From Exiguobacterium sibiricum 7-3 (GTDB taxonomy: Bacteria; Bacillota; Bacilli; Exiguobacteriales; Exiguobacteriaceae), in contig NZ_KK211190.1 in NCBI RefSeq assembly GCF_000620865.1, forward strand, positions 1,997,971 to 2,061,970: DNA of 64,000 bases, in the 5' to 3' direction. This document shows positions 43,671 to 52,162 of this stretch, piece by piece. The notes beneath the pieces were generated by a model. The model saw only the letters and a list, made by a program, of their open reading frames with translations, had not been told where the DNA came from and ran no database searches. The position numbers were made by a program, and so were the translations under genes. Position 1 is the stretch's first letter, and every line of letters starts with the position of its first letter.

Positions 43671-44849
43671 ATGAACCGATTTACAACTTTACTGGTCAGC
43701 CAGTGGGTAGCAAATGCGGGAGATGCGCTCTACATCGTCGCTCTCATCGCTACCCTGTATGCTGAAACCGGACAGGCCAGCACAGCTGCCCTGTTCCCGA
43801 TTGCCGTGACGGCAGGCATGGCCATGAGCGGATTTTTCTTTGCTTCTCTTGCACGACGCTTTCGACATGCATCCTTGCTGTTGTTTAGCCAACTTATTAA
43901 AACCGTCACACTGGGAGTGATCGTTTTTCTTGATCTTCCCATTGCTTCTCTTCTCGTGTGCGTCGTTTGGATTGCGTTCCTCGATGGTTTTGCACGTCCC
44001 ATCGAGAGTGCCTTTCTGCCTCGGATCACCGATGATTTGCAAAAAGCCAACAGTTTGGTCCAAGGAACCAATCAAGTCGTCCAACTCGTGATGTGGCCGC
44101 TTGGAGCCATTTTCGTCAGTGTTGGGTCTCCGCATCTTGTTTTGATGATTTCCTTCGGCTTGTTTATCGGAGCGACCCTTTGGACAACGTTGTTTCATCG
44201 TCAAGTGCGTCAGCTGGCTGATCCGGTCGAAGATTCGGACGAATCGCCAACATTTCAATCGAGTTTTCGATATACCCGCACACATCCGGCTGCCCGCCTC
44301 AATACGACGTTGCTCGGCATCGATGCGTTTGCAAGCACTGCCTGGATTTCAGCGTTGTTTCTTGTTTATATCGATACGCACCTCGCGCTGTCCCGCAGCT
44401 GGTGGGGAATTCTCAATGCCTTTTACCTGCTGAGTATGATCGGCGGCAGTTACTATATGCTCCGTCGCACGAAGCGGAAACCCTTGTTGATTAGCAGTGT
44501 CGTATTATCGATTGGTGCAACGGTCCTCTTCGCCTCGGCACCGCATGTCGTCTTTGCCATCATTGCCTGTATCATGCAAGGCGCAGCCAGTCAGTTACGA
44601 GCCATTGACATGAACACGCGGTTGCAGGAAGCTACACCAATCGCCCGGTTACCTTATGTTTACAGCATGCAGCAAACCGTCTATACACTGAGTTTTTGTC
44701 TCGGCAGTTTAGTGTTTGGTCTGCTTGCGGACCGCTTGAACATCGAAATCGTGTACTGGATCGCCGCTGTCATCGCTCTGTTGATGCTTCCGTCGGCACG
44801 GCGGCTTCAACAGTCCGTCCCCGCCTCCGCGGAACGCCACGTTTCGTGA
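43671..44849 (+). CDS. MFS transporter
   Basis: This 392-residue twelve-helix major facilitator protein begins MNRFTTLLVSQWVANAGDALYIVAL, the N-terminus of the enterobactin-exporter-like/MFS_3 group. Its loop between helices 2 and 3 (ASLARRFRHASLLLF) is the usual motif A place, and the second half repeats the pattern around LRRTKRKPLLISS. It is probably a drug or siderophore exporter. GGAGG precedes the ATG. It has its own 148-base leader with no clear promoter, so it is likely not part of the moxR operon. Confidence 0.87.
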   Translation: MNRFTTLLVSQWVANAGDALYIVALIATLYAETGQASTAALFPIAVTAGMAMSGFFFASLARRFRHASLLLFSQLIKTVTLGVIVFLDLPIASLLVCVVWIAFLDGFARPIESAFLPRITDDLQKANSLVQGTNQVVQLVMWPLGAIFVSVGSPHLVLMISFGLFIGATLWTTLFHRQVRQLADPVEDSDESPTFQSSFRYTRTHPAARLNTTLLGIDAFASTAWISALFLVYIDTHLALSRSWWGILNAFYLLSMIGGSYYMLRRTKRKPLLISSVVLSIGATVLFASAPHVVFAIIACIMQGAASQLRAIDMNTRLQEATPIARLPYVYSMQQTVYTLSFCLGSLVFGLLADRLNIEIVYWIAAVIALLMLPSARRLQQSVPASAERHVS

Positions 44850-44912
44850 TCGATCCATGTTTTGAATACGATCCATGAAAATGGGGCTGACTCAAAAGTC
44901 AATTTCTACACA

Positions 44913-44949
44913 GATGAGGGTGGCAGATTATAAGTCTGCCACCCTCATC
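44913..44949. repeat. Perfect 15-bp inverted repeat
   Basis: GATGAGGGTGGCAGA and its exact complement flank a seven-base loop. A T-run is weak after it, so it is a poor terminator, and with the preceding GGCTGACTCAAAAGTC sequence it resembles intergenic repeat elements of Bacilli. Confidence 0.5.
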
Positions 44950-45146
44950 TTGTTCAACAGGAATCACTCGCTTCTCGCAACTTTTACAGGAAAAAGTAAG
45001 CATCCTGAAAGCCAATTTGTATTATCAACCCTTTATCCGCAAGACAAACATCATTCCAAGTCCCAGCAACAGACCGGTCAGACCGAGGTAAAAGTACGCC
45101 CCGTTTCAATCGAGTTGCAATCCACTTGGGTCACTCAAAATCCAAA

Positions 45147-45186
45147 ACAAAAGACAGTGCGTTCCGGGGAACCCACTGTCTTTTGT
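45147..45186. terminator. Terminator after sensor kinase
   Basis: A perfect 13-bp stem, ACAAAAGACAGTG with CACTGTCTTTTGT, has a 14-base loop. The T-runs are modest in both directions. Confidence 0.7.
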
Positions 45187-45212
45187 GTTCTCATCATCAC
45201 TTGGAACGTCAC

Positions 45213-47798
45213 TTATCGTTTACGAAGCTGACTGTTTGAAGCTGTTGGTGCCTCAATGATTTCTTCAAGCAATACATCTGCTTGAACGAATGGCAGTTCG
45301 ACTGTAAAGACCGAACCCTTTCCTTCCGTCGATTCCACATGAATCAATCCTTCATGTGCCCGGACGATTTCTTGACAAATCGCCAGACCAAGACCGGTCC
45401 CGCCGATTTTCCGGCTGTCGGAGTTATCGACCCGATAAAACTTACCAAACAACTCCGGTAACGCTTGACGCGGAATGCCGATGCCTTCGTCCGTAACCGT
45501 GACGCGTAACCGGTCATCTAATTCTTCGAGTTTTAACTCAACCTGTCCGCCGTCCGGTGAATACTTGATGGCGTTGTTTATCAGGTTTCCAAACAGTTGC
45601 CGCATCTTCGCTTCATCTGCCTCAATCCAACGTAACGGTGTATCCCCTGTATCGAGACTCAATTGATGATGTGTCGCAGAACCGGCTTGGAATTCGGCCA
45701 CTTCCTGAATCAAGTCTGCAAGGTCAAGTGCCTTGAAATGATACTGCTGTTGGCTCGATTCCATCCGCTGAACGTCGAGGAAATCATTAACGAGACTCGT
45801 CAGACGTTGTGTCTCGGTATGAATCGTCGTCAAGTAGCGTTGTTGTCGATCCGCCGGCAAATCTTTCGCAAGCATCAATTCCGTGTAACCAAAGATGGAA
45901 GCGAGTGGTGTCCGCAATTCATGGGAGACCGTCGATACGAATTCTGACTTCATCCGATCGATTCCCGTCTCAATCGTCACATCACGTAAGACGAGCATCG
46001 TCCCGCGGAATCGACCGCCATAATGGATGCCTTCCGCATAGACCTGGACGAACCGTTCTTCTTTATTCAGAGATAATGACAATCCTTCCGTCGGTATCTC
46101 ATGGCTGCACACACGATCCATATAATCCAAAAACGCTTCATGTTGGTCGACTTGAACGGCCAACTCTTCGATTTTGACATCAAGCGTCATCAAACCGTCG
46201 TCGTTGAACTGATCATGTGCCGGATGGTGGAACAACGCCAACAACGGTTTATTGGCGAAGATTTTTCCACCTTCGATATAGATGACGGCTTCACGGATCG
46301 AGTGCAACAGTTTCGACGTTTTCTCGCGTTCCCGCTCGATTTCATCAAACACCCGCATCCGCAGGAGTGATAATGCCAACTGACGCGAGAACGACCAAAT
46401 CTCTCCCGTCTGATCGTCATTAAACTGATCGCGGTATCGAACGAGATAAATGCTCGCAATCATCGTGTTCGTCGCCGGGTCCATGACCGGAACGACCGTT
46501 TCATACATGCTGTATGGATACGGAAGCGGATGATCACTCGTGACCTGTTTCGTCGATCGGACAGCCCGTTTGTGCATGCGCGCCCGCTCGAGCAAAGACA
46601 TCGAGGACGTCAAGAGTTTACGTTCCTGATCGACGGTCATCCCGTAAGAGACGATATCCGTATAGCGGTCTTCTTCGAGGAAGACGATTGCCCCTAACTC
46701 GGCATCCGTGATCGTAATCAACTTCTCGATGATGGCCGGATAGGCCGTTAATGTCTCGCGTGACGCGAGGGTTTCCGTCAATTCGTTCCGGTAACGCAAA
46801 TGTGTTTCATTGCGTAACGTTATATCAAGAGCTTCTTCCAGCTCTTCTTGTTGTGTTTGCAACTCTTCTTGTTGCGCCACCAATTCTTCTTGCTGACTTT
46901 GCAGTTCGTCGTTGCTTGAGACGAGTTGCATTTTTTGTGCGGAAATCGCCGCCGCCATTTGATTAAAGGTCGTCGTCAATTCCCCAATTTCGTCTCGCTC
47001 GTTCACGACGTGAATCGGTGTAGCGTCTTCCCCTTTTGCCAAACGACTGCTTTCCCGGTTGAGTTGACGCAATTGTCCGGTCAACTTCGACACGAACGGG
47101 CGAACGAGTAAGGCAATGATAAGTAACAGGACTGCTAAATTGATGAAACCAAGAATTTGCGACGTATTCACTTGTTTTCCAAGCTTATCTTGCGCTGCCA
47201 ACTCTTGTTTGTTCAATGAGTTACGATACTCCGTGAACACCGTTTCCATATCAACGATGCTCGAACTCATATCAGCTGCACTTTTTGTTTGGATGTTGAA
47301 ATTCCGGTCCGGATCAAGTTGCTGCGCCTGCGTCACTTTTCCGAGCGTCGCCATCTGCAGAAACGGTTCCGTCACATCACCGTCTTTTTTAGCGGCAACA
47401 TAGTTCGTTAAACTTGGCATGACACGTTCCGTATAGGCACTGTAGAGTGTCCGGGCATCGGTTGCATATTGTTCTTCTTCTTTAAAACGCGCATTTTTTT
47501 CGAACCACGTCGTCTGGCGATTAATGGCGTCTTTTTTCCGTTCGATTTCTTCAAGCATCGCCCTATCACCTAACAGGACGAATCCACGCATTTCATATTG
47601 AAGACTCTGCCAGGATTCATATAAGTTCGTCGCTCGTGTTCGATGATCGTTCAACGTCAAGAGTTCCTGACGCGAATCCTGCACTTGATTTTTCGTATAA
47701 AAGTAAACACCGGCTGAGGTCAGCACGAGTGTCAGAATAATCATATAGAAGGCGAACATAATTTGGCGTCCAATCGTACGATTAAGCCATGATTTCAT
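45213..47798 (-). CDS. Large orphan sensor histidine kinase
   Basis: This 861-residue membrane kinase has an N-terminal helix (about 13-32), an extracellular helical domain (about 33-210) and a second helix (about 215-235). A HAMP linker (about 240-290) leads to a Gln/Glu heptad coiled coil (about 290-330). A GAF-like domain (about 340-490), a PAS-like domain (about 500-610) and then the kinase follow: H-box SHELRTPLAS with His626, N-box NLINNAIKYSP, G1 DEGIGI and G2 GGTGLGLAI. No response regulator gene is adjacent. GAGGGGG precedes the ATG. Signal and partner are unknown. Confidence 0.92.
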   Translation of the reverse strand: MKSWLNRTIGRQIMFAFYMIILTLVLTSAGVYFYTKNQVQDSRQELLTLNDHRTRATNLYESWQSLQYEMRGFVLLGDRAMLEEIERKKDAINRQTTWFEKNARFKEEEQYATDARTLYSAYTERVMPSLTNYVAAKKDGDVTEPFLQMATLGKVTQAQQLDPDRNFNIQTKSAADMSSSIVDMETVFTEYRNSLNKQELAAQDKLGKQVNTSQILGFINLAVLLLIIALLVRPFVSKLTGQLRQLNRESSRLAKGEDATPIHVVNERDEIGELTTTFNQMAAAISAQKMQLVSSNDELQSQQEELVAQQEELQTQQEELEEALDITLRNETHLRYRNELTETLASRETLTAYPAIIEKLITITDAELGAIVFLEEDRYTDIVSYGMTVDQERKLLTSSMSLLERARMHKRAVRSTKQVTSDHPLPYPYSMYETVVPVMDPATNTMIASIYLVRYRDQFNDDQTGEIWSFSRQLALSLLRMRVFDEIEREREKTSKLLHSIREAVIYIEGGKIFANKPLLALFHHPAHDQFNDDGLMTLDVKIEELAVQVDQHEAFLDYMDRVCSHEIPTEGLSLSLNKEERFVQVYAEGIHYGGRFRGTMLVLRDVTIETGIDRMKSEFVSTVSHELRTPLASIFGYTELMLAKDLPADRQQRYLTTIHTETQRLTSLVNDFLDVQRMESSQQQYHFKALDLADLIQEVAEFQAGSATHHQLSLDTGDTPLRWIEADEAKMRQLFGNLINNAIKYSPDGGQVELKLEELDDRLRVTVTDEGIGIPRQALPELFGKFYRVDNSDSRKIGGTGLGLAICQEIVRAHEGLIHVESTEGKGSVFTVELPFVQADVLLEEIIEAPTASNSQLRKR

Positions 47799-47995
47799 CT
47801 ATTGATCCCCCTCTATCGTGTTCTTAATACACAATTTTTTTGTTTCTAAACTCTATTTTAAAGCTTTTTTATTGAATTCCACTAAATATGCTCAAAAAAG
47901 ACCACTTTTCATCTAACTTTAATCTAAACGGTTGTATGTTACAAACAGATGTCGAAAAACAGTGTTTTGTTACTCTAGTGAATGGGTTTCATACC

Positions 47996-48023
47996 AAAAA
48001 CCCACTCCGATGAACGGAGTGGG
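47996..48023 (-). terminator. Terminator after His-rich protein gene
   Basis: CCCACTCCG pairs with CGGAGTGGG across a five-base loop. On the minus strand TTTTTGG follows. The rest of 47824-48030 is empty. Confidence 0.85.
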
Positions 48024-48030
48024 CAACGAT

Positions 48031-48564
48031 TTAAAAATTCGAATGATTGGAATTTTGATGATCCGTGTGATGCTGATTCATATGCATTTGATGATGATCA
48101 TGGTGTGTGCCCGAATGACGGCGGACCGGCTGTTCGTCCGCTAATGGATCACCTTCAAGCAGACCAAGCCGTGCATACTGCGCCACAATGTCTTGTTTTG
48201 TTGTTCCTTGGATTACATCCGTCTGTTGAATCAGCGCCAAAATTCCTTTTGCCAGTCGAACCGGTTCCAAATTCGTCTTTTCAATCGGAAACACTGACAA
48301 GGAACGCATGTATGTCAAATAGTCTTGTGCTCCTGACTCTGATGGTGTCACAAGTTGTGACGCATGATGCCGAAGTGATGTGGTGATTCCACTCGTCGAA
48401 ATTCCTTTTGAGGCTGCTGAAATCAATGAAATGACAATGACGGAAATAATCAGAACAAAAAAGATGACCATGAAAACCGGCATCCCGGAAAAAAAGCCGT
48501 CGCCTTCGATATACAGCAACAGTCGGTTGCCGTTAAGCAATGAAGCGAATCCTGATAACGCCAT
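48031..48564 (-). CDS. Unknown membrane protein with His-rich tail
   Basis: I do not recognise this 177-residue protein. It has one strong membrane segment (VFMVIFFVLIISVIVISLIS, about residues 29-50) and a middle region with a short-helical-domain look (LAKGILALIQQTDVIQGTTKQDIVAQYARL, i.e. an SHOCT-like helix pair). The C-terminus carries about a dozen His among Asp, Asn and Met (THHDHHQMHMNQHHTDHQ), likely able to bind metal ions. GAGGAGGG precedes the ATG. Function unknown; a metal-storage or sensing role is speculative. Confidence 0.75.
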   Translation of the reverse strand: MALSGFASLLNGNRLLLYIEGDGFFSGMPVFMVIFFVLIISVIVISLISAASKGISTSGITTSLRHHASQLVTPSESGAQDYLTYMRSLSVFPIEKTNLEPVRLAKGILALIQQTDVIQGTTKQDIVAQYARLGLLEGDPLADEQPVRRHSGTHHDHHQMHMNQHHTDHQNSNHSNF

Positions 48565-48633
48565 AAAAACCCTCCTCGTTTCGTATAATAGTTACTTTTA
48601 CGCAACACGAACAAGGCGGGTTTCCGTTTTTTG

Positions 48634-49050
48634 TTAAGTTTCTAAGGAAACTTCAGCATTAAACCAATCTTCAACAAACAAAAAACCGTTCGGGGCATCA
48701 ATCCGATAAGAATACAGGACGGCAAAGTCACCGTCCGCCATCATCGGTAAGGTGATTTCCCGTAATATGGCCTTCACTTCTTCCGTCATGACGGTCTCAT
48801 AGCGGACGAAATCGTCTTCCCGGGTTTCCCGTTCCGTCAAATACGGTAACAATAATGATTTCCCAAACGATTGGGGATCATCGATGACTTCTGCCGTCAC
48901 TCCGAATAATTCTTCCGCTTCTTCAATCAGCGCATCAGCCTGCCCGACCGTCACTTGATTCGGGAACCAGACCGTCAGTTTGGTCCCTTCTTTTAAAAAT
49001 TGTTCGAACATCGGTATAAAGGTCTTATTTTCCATCAAATCGTAATGCAT
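48634..49050 (-). CDS. Uncharacterised protein coupled to topB
   Basis: This 138-residue soluble acidic protein has no recognised family. It has alternating strands and helices (TKLTVWFPNQVTVGQADALI, EELFGVTAEVIDD), a possible ferredoxin-like or ACT-like pattern. It begins at the ATG whose A is the last base of the topB stop (TGATG), with GGGAGA six bases before it. This single-base overlap means it is co-translated with topoisomerase III. Function unknown. Confidence 0.7.
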   Translation of the reverse strand: MHYDLMENKTFIPMFEQFLKEGTKLTVWFPNQVTVGQADALIEEAEELFGVTAEVIDDPQSFGKSLLLPYLTERETREDDFVRYETVMTEEVKAILREITLPMMADGDFAVLYSYRIDAPNGFLFVEDWFNAEVSLET

Positions 49051-51167
49051 CAAGCTTCTCCCTTCACAAACTCGAATTTCAATTGATTTTGTTCCAAATA
49101 CAGCATCGCCTGGAAGGTCCGTCCATTTTTTTTCATATCAAGCGGCTTTGTTTTTCCATTCGCAAGCAGTTTTTTCAGTTCGGTTTGCGTCAGGCGTGCC
49201 CCGAGAATCGTCTTCGGCAGGGTAAACCCGCAATTGTTCTTCTGATAGGCACTGCACCCGTAAAATTTGCCTCGATCGAGCAACTCTGCCTGACAGACCG
49301 GACAGATGCCAACCAGCCGGTTCGTTGCGCCCCGCGCCCGTTTTGCCGGTACCTGGGTCGGATCGACTTCTAATTGTTCGACCCGTGTTTTTGCATCCTG
49401 AACTAAATGTTGCGACAGTTTCTTCGCCTGATCGACGAACTGAGCCGCTGAAGCCTCACCCTTCCCGATTTGATCCAGCCGGCTTTCCCATTTCGCAGTC
49501 ATCTCCGGCGAGGCGAGAATACTTCCGCTGACGGCTTCAATCAGAATCCGTCCTTTCGCCGTCGGATGAAGTTCTTTTTTCTTCACTTGAATGTATTCCC
49601 GGCGTTTCAGTCCGTCGATGATACCGGCACGGGTTGCTTCTGTTCCAAGTCCCTCGATTTCCTTCATGATGGCTTGAAGTTCATTTTCAAGCACTTTTCC
49701 GGCCGTTTTCATCCCGAGAATCAAGGTTCCTTCCGTGTAGCGTTTTGGCGGTTCCGTTTGTTTCTCGAGTAACTTCGCGCTTTTAATCGGTACCTGTTGT
49801 CCGATTTCAAGTGCCGGCAGTTCCTGCTCTTTCGCTTCAACCTTCAAGACTTTCTTGAATCCTAACTCAAGCGACCGGCTGCCTTTTGTGATGAAGCGGT
49901 CCTGTTCTCGTTCCGTAATGATTTCCGTTTTTTCCGACCGGGCATCCGGAGCAAACGCCGCTAAGAAACGACGGACGATCAAATCATAGACTTGTGCGTC
50001 ACGTCCTGTCAGTTTCGCAACAGCTCCCGCTTCTTCCGTCGGGATGATCGCATAATGATCGCTGACCTTCGCTGAATTGACGTACCGTTTATTGTTCGTA
50101 ATGTTGTTCGTCACGATATCCGTCAGTTCGGTATACTCCGGCTGTTTCAAAAGTCGTTTTAAAATCTTCGGAAACTGGCTCGCTTCATCTTTTGAGACAA
50201 ACGACGAATCAGTCCGCGGATAACTGATCCAACCCCGGATGTACAGTTTTTGCGCAATATCGAGTGTTTCTTTTGCGCCGAGTCCGAAACGCCGGCTCGC
50301 TTCCGTTTGCAACAACGATAAACTGAACCAAAATGGCGGCTTTTCAACTTGTTCCGTCTTATCGACCGCCGCTACGACACCTGTTCCTGGAGTTCGGGCA
50401 ACAATCGTTTCCGCGAGGCTCCGTTCTGTAATCTTCGTTTGTTTTTTGATATTGATGTATTTTCCTTTATACCGGGTAAAGTCCGCTTCGACTTCAAAAA
50501 ACGTTTCCGGACGGAAGGTCTCGATCTGCTTCTCCCGCTCAACGATTAACGATAGCGTCGGCGTCTGGACCCGTCCCAGTGAAAAGACGTCGGCGATACC
50601 TTTTTTCTTGAGCAACGTCGTATAAGCCCGTGAAGCATTCATCCCGATTAGCCAGTCGGCACAGGCGCGACTCATCGCCTCATGGAACAGATTCTCGGTT
50701 TCTTTGCCATCGAGCAGATTCGCAAAACCGTGATCTACGGCCTGCGGTGTCAGACTGGAAATCCAAAGGCGCTGAATCGGTTTCGCGTTATTGGCCAATC
50801 GGAGAATCAATCGGACGATTGCCTCTCCCTCTCGCTCGGCATCCGATGCTATAATGATGGAAGTCGTCGTCCGTTCGTTCAGTAACTTCTTGATGACTTG
50901 GAACGCTTTGCTTTTTCCCCGGGATAACCGGTAGTCGAACCGTTCCGGGATGATCGGAAGATGGTCATAGTTCCATCGTTTCCATTTGGCATCGTAATGG
51001 GCCGGTTCCTGGAGTTCACATAAATGGCCGACGGCATAAGCAAGCTTTGCCCCGGCCGGAAATCGGTCACACGGTTTGATTTCAATATAGCCGTCCCGCT
51101 TGACCGATGGATACGGCGCTGCCAGTTTTTCAGCTTGTTTCGGTTTTTCCGCAATGATTAATTGCAT
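49050..51167 (-). CDS. topB: DNA topoisomerase III
   Basis: This 705-residue type IA topoisomerase relaxes or decatenates DNA through a transient single-strand break. The Toprim domain (LIIAEKPKQAEKLA with its catalytic Glu, then IIASDAEREGEAIVRLI with its acidic cluster) is complete. The active-site Tyr is in GWISYPRTDSSF. The C-terminal part has one zinc-ribbon repeat (CPVCQAELLDRGKFYGC, later NNCGF). GAGGGTG precedes the ATG. The next gene is overlapped by one base. Confidence 0.95.
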   Translation of the reverse strand: MQLIIAEKPKQAEKLAAPYPSVKRDGYIEIKPCDRFPAGAKLAYAVGHLCELQEPAHYDAKWKRWNYDHLPIIPERFDYRLSRGKSKAFQVIKKLLNERTTTSIIIASDAEREGEAIVRLILRLANNAKPIQRLWISSLTPQAVDHGFANLLDGKETENLFHEAMSRACADWLIGMNASRAYTTLLKKKGIADVFSLGRVQTPTLSLIVEREKQIETFRPETFFEVEADFTRYKGKYINIKKQTKITERSLAETIVARTPGTGVVAAVDKTEQVEKPPFWFSLSLLQTEASRRFGLGAKETLDIAQKLYIRGWISYPRTDSSFVSKDEASQFPKILKRLLKQPEYTELTDIVTNNITNNKRYVNSAKVSDHYAIIPTEEAGAVAKLTGRDAQVYDLIVRRFLAAFAPDARSEKTEIITEREQDRFITKGSRSLELGFKKVLKVEAKEQELPALEIGQQVPIKSAKLLEKQTEPPKRYTEGTLILGMKTAGKVLENELQAIMKEIEGLGTEATRAGIIDGLKRREYIQVKKKELHPTAKGRILIEAVSGSILASPEMTAKWESRLDQIGKGEASAAQFVDQAKKLSQHLVQDAKTRVEQLEVDPTQVPAKRARGATNRLVGICPVCQAELLDRGKFYGCSAYQKNNCGFTLPKTILGARLTQTELKKLLANGKTKPLDMKKNGRTFQAMLYLEQNQLKFEFVKGEA

Positions 51168-51210
51168 TGGTTCACCCTCATTTCCTTACTTCAGACACGC
51201 GGAGGTTAAC

Positions 51211-52104
51211 ATGCCCTATTTCACTTTATTCATGGCACTCTTTTTTATCTCGACATCTGCAATTTTCGTTAAATGGGCCGAAACCCCGATTGAAGCGGTT
51301 GCTTTTTACAGAATGTTGTTTTCGACACTGTTGCTGTTACCGTTGATTCACCTGAAAGAATTACTTAGTCTCAGTTCAACGACCATCCGACATATGATTT
51401 TAAGCGGAATTCTCTTAGCCGGTCATTTTTGGCTGTGGTTCCTGTCCCTTGATTATACGACAGTTGCCAGCTCGACGCTCTTCGTAACCGCGAGTCCGAT
51501 TTTCGTTTTGATCGGGAACGCTGTCTTCTTTAAACAACATCCGTCAAGAAAAGCCCTCTTTTTCGTCGGCGTCGCGTTGCTTGGCGGCGGACTTGTCGCT
51601 TACGGTGACATCGCGGTCGGTCCAAGAGCGCTGATCGGAGACGGACTCGCCTTGCTTGCGACGATTCTTGTCGCCGGTTACTGGCTGCTCGGTCAGCATG
51701 TCCGGACAAGCGTCTCGACGAACACGTATTCATTCGGTGTCTATGCCGTGTCCTCCGTCGTTCTGTTACTGTTTTCGCTCATTCAGTCGGTCAATCTAGT
51801 CGGTTCATTCCAAACTGATTGGAAAATTTATATTTTACTCGCTGTTTTCCCGACGCTGCTTGGTCACAACTTATTTAACTGGGCCTTGTCGCGTGTCAGC
51901 GCTAGTATCGTCAGCATCACGATTCTCGGTGAAGCCGTTTGGGGGATGATTTTCGGATACTTCCTGTTCCAAGAGTCGTTGACCTGGATTCAAATCACCG
52001 GTGCTGCCTTACTGCTCGTCGGAATCGGTCTGTTCCTCCGGCGCAACGAACGGGATATCCGGGAACAATTCGCCAAACAAAATGCCGCTACGACTGCGGA
52101 ATAA
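51211..52104 (+). CDS. DMT family transporter (EamA)
   Basis: This 297-residue protein has ten predicted membrane helices and two EamA repeats. The first repeat starts TLFMALFFISTSAIFVKWA and the second near SFGVYAVSSVVLLLF. Proteins of this family export metabolites, amino acids or drugs; the substrate is unknown. The long frame from 51100 is antisense to topB; the ATG at 51211 has GGAGG five bases upstream. It is divergent from topB. Confidence 0.88.
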   Translation: MPYFTLFMALFFISTSAIFVKWAETPIEAVAFYRMLFSTLLLLPLIHLKELLSLSSTTIRHMILSGILLAGHFWLWFLSLDYTTVASSTLFVTASPIFVLIGNAVFFKQHPSRKALFFVGVALLGGGLVAYGDIAVGPRALIGDGLALLATILVAGYWLLGQHVRTSVSTNTYSFGVYAVSSVVLLLFSLIQSVNLVGSFQTDWKIYILLAVFPTLLGHNLFNWALSRVSASIVSITILGEAVWGMIFGYFLFQESLTWIQITGAALLLVGIGLFLRRNERDIREQFAKQNAATTAE

Positions 52105-52112
52105 AAAAAACG

Positions 52113-52162
52113 AACACCAGTCAGACCCGCTTCTCACAGAAGGTGGCTGACTGGTGTTTTTT
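52113..52162. terminator. Bidirectional terminator
   Basis: AACACCAGTCAG pairs with CTGACTGGTGTT across a 22-base loop, with A and T runs on both sides. It lies between convergent transporter genes. Confidence 0.85.

Larger units (their letters stand above)
44850..45212. other. Intergenic region with hairpin elements
   Basis: These 363 bases hold no gene that I accept. A small repeat TGACT-caaa-AGTCA (44888-44901) is followed by a perfect 15-bp stem, GATGAGGGTGGCAGA (44913-44927) with its complement (44935-44949). A minus-strand stretch (45025-45105) would encode a 26-residue hydrophobic segment without a start codon, perhaps a remnant. The kinase terminator is at 45147-45186. Confidence 0.6.

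Noticed and set aside
45025-45105. Minus-strand 26-residue hydrophobic stretch
   Set aside because: It looks like a membrane helix but has no start codon between stops. It may be a decayed remnant; not enough to call a gene.
44875-45231. Plus-strand frame of 118 codons
   Set aside because: It spans a 15-bp hairpin and the kinase terminator, lacks a ribosome binding site and has the composition of non-coding DNA.
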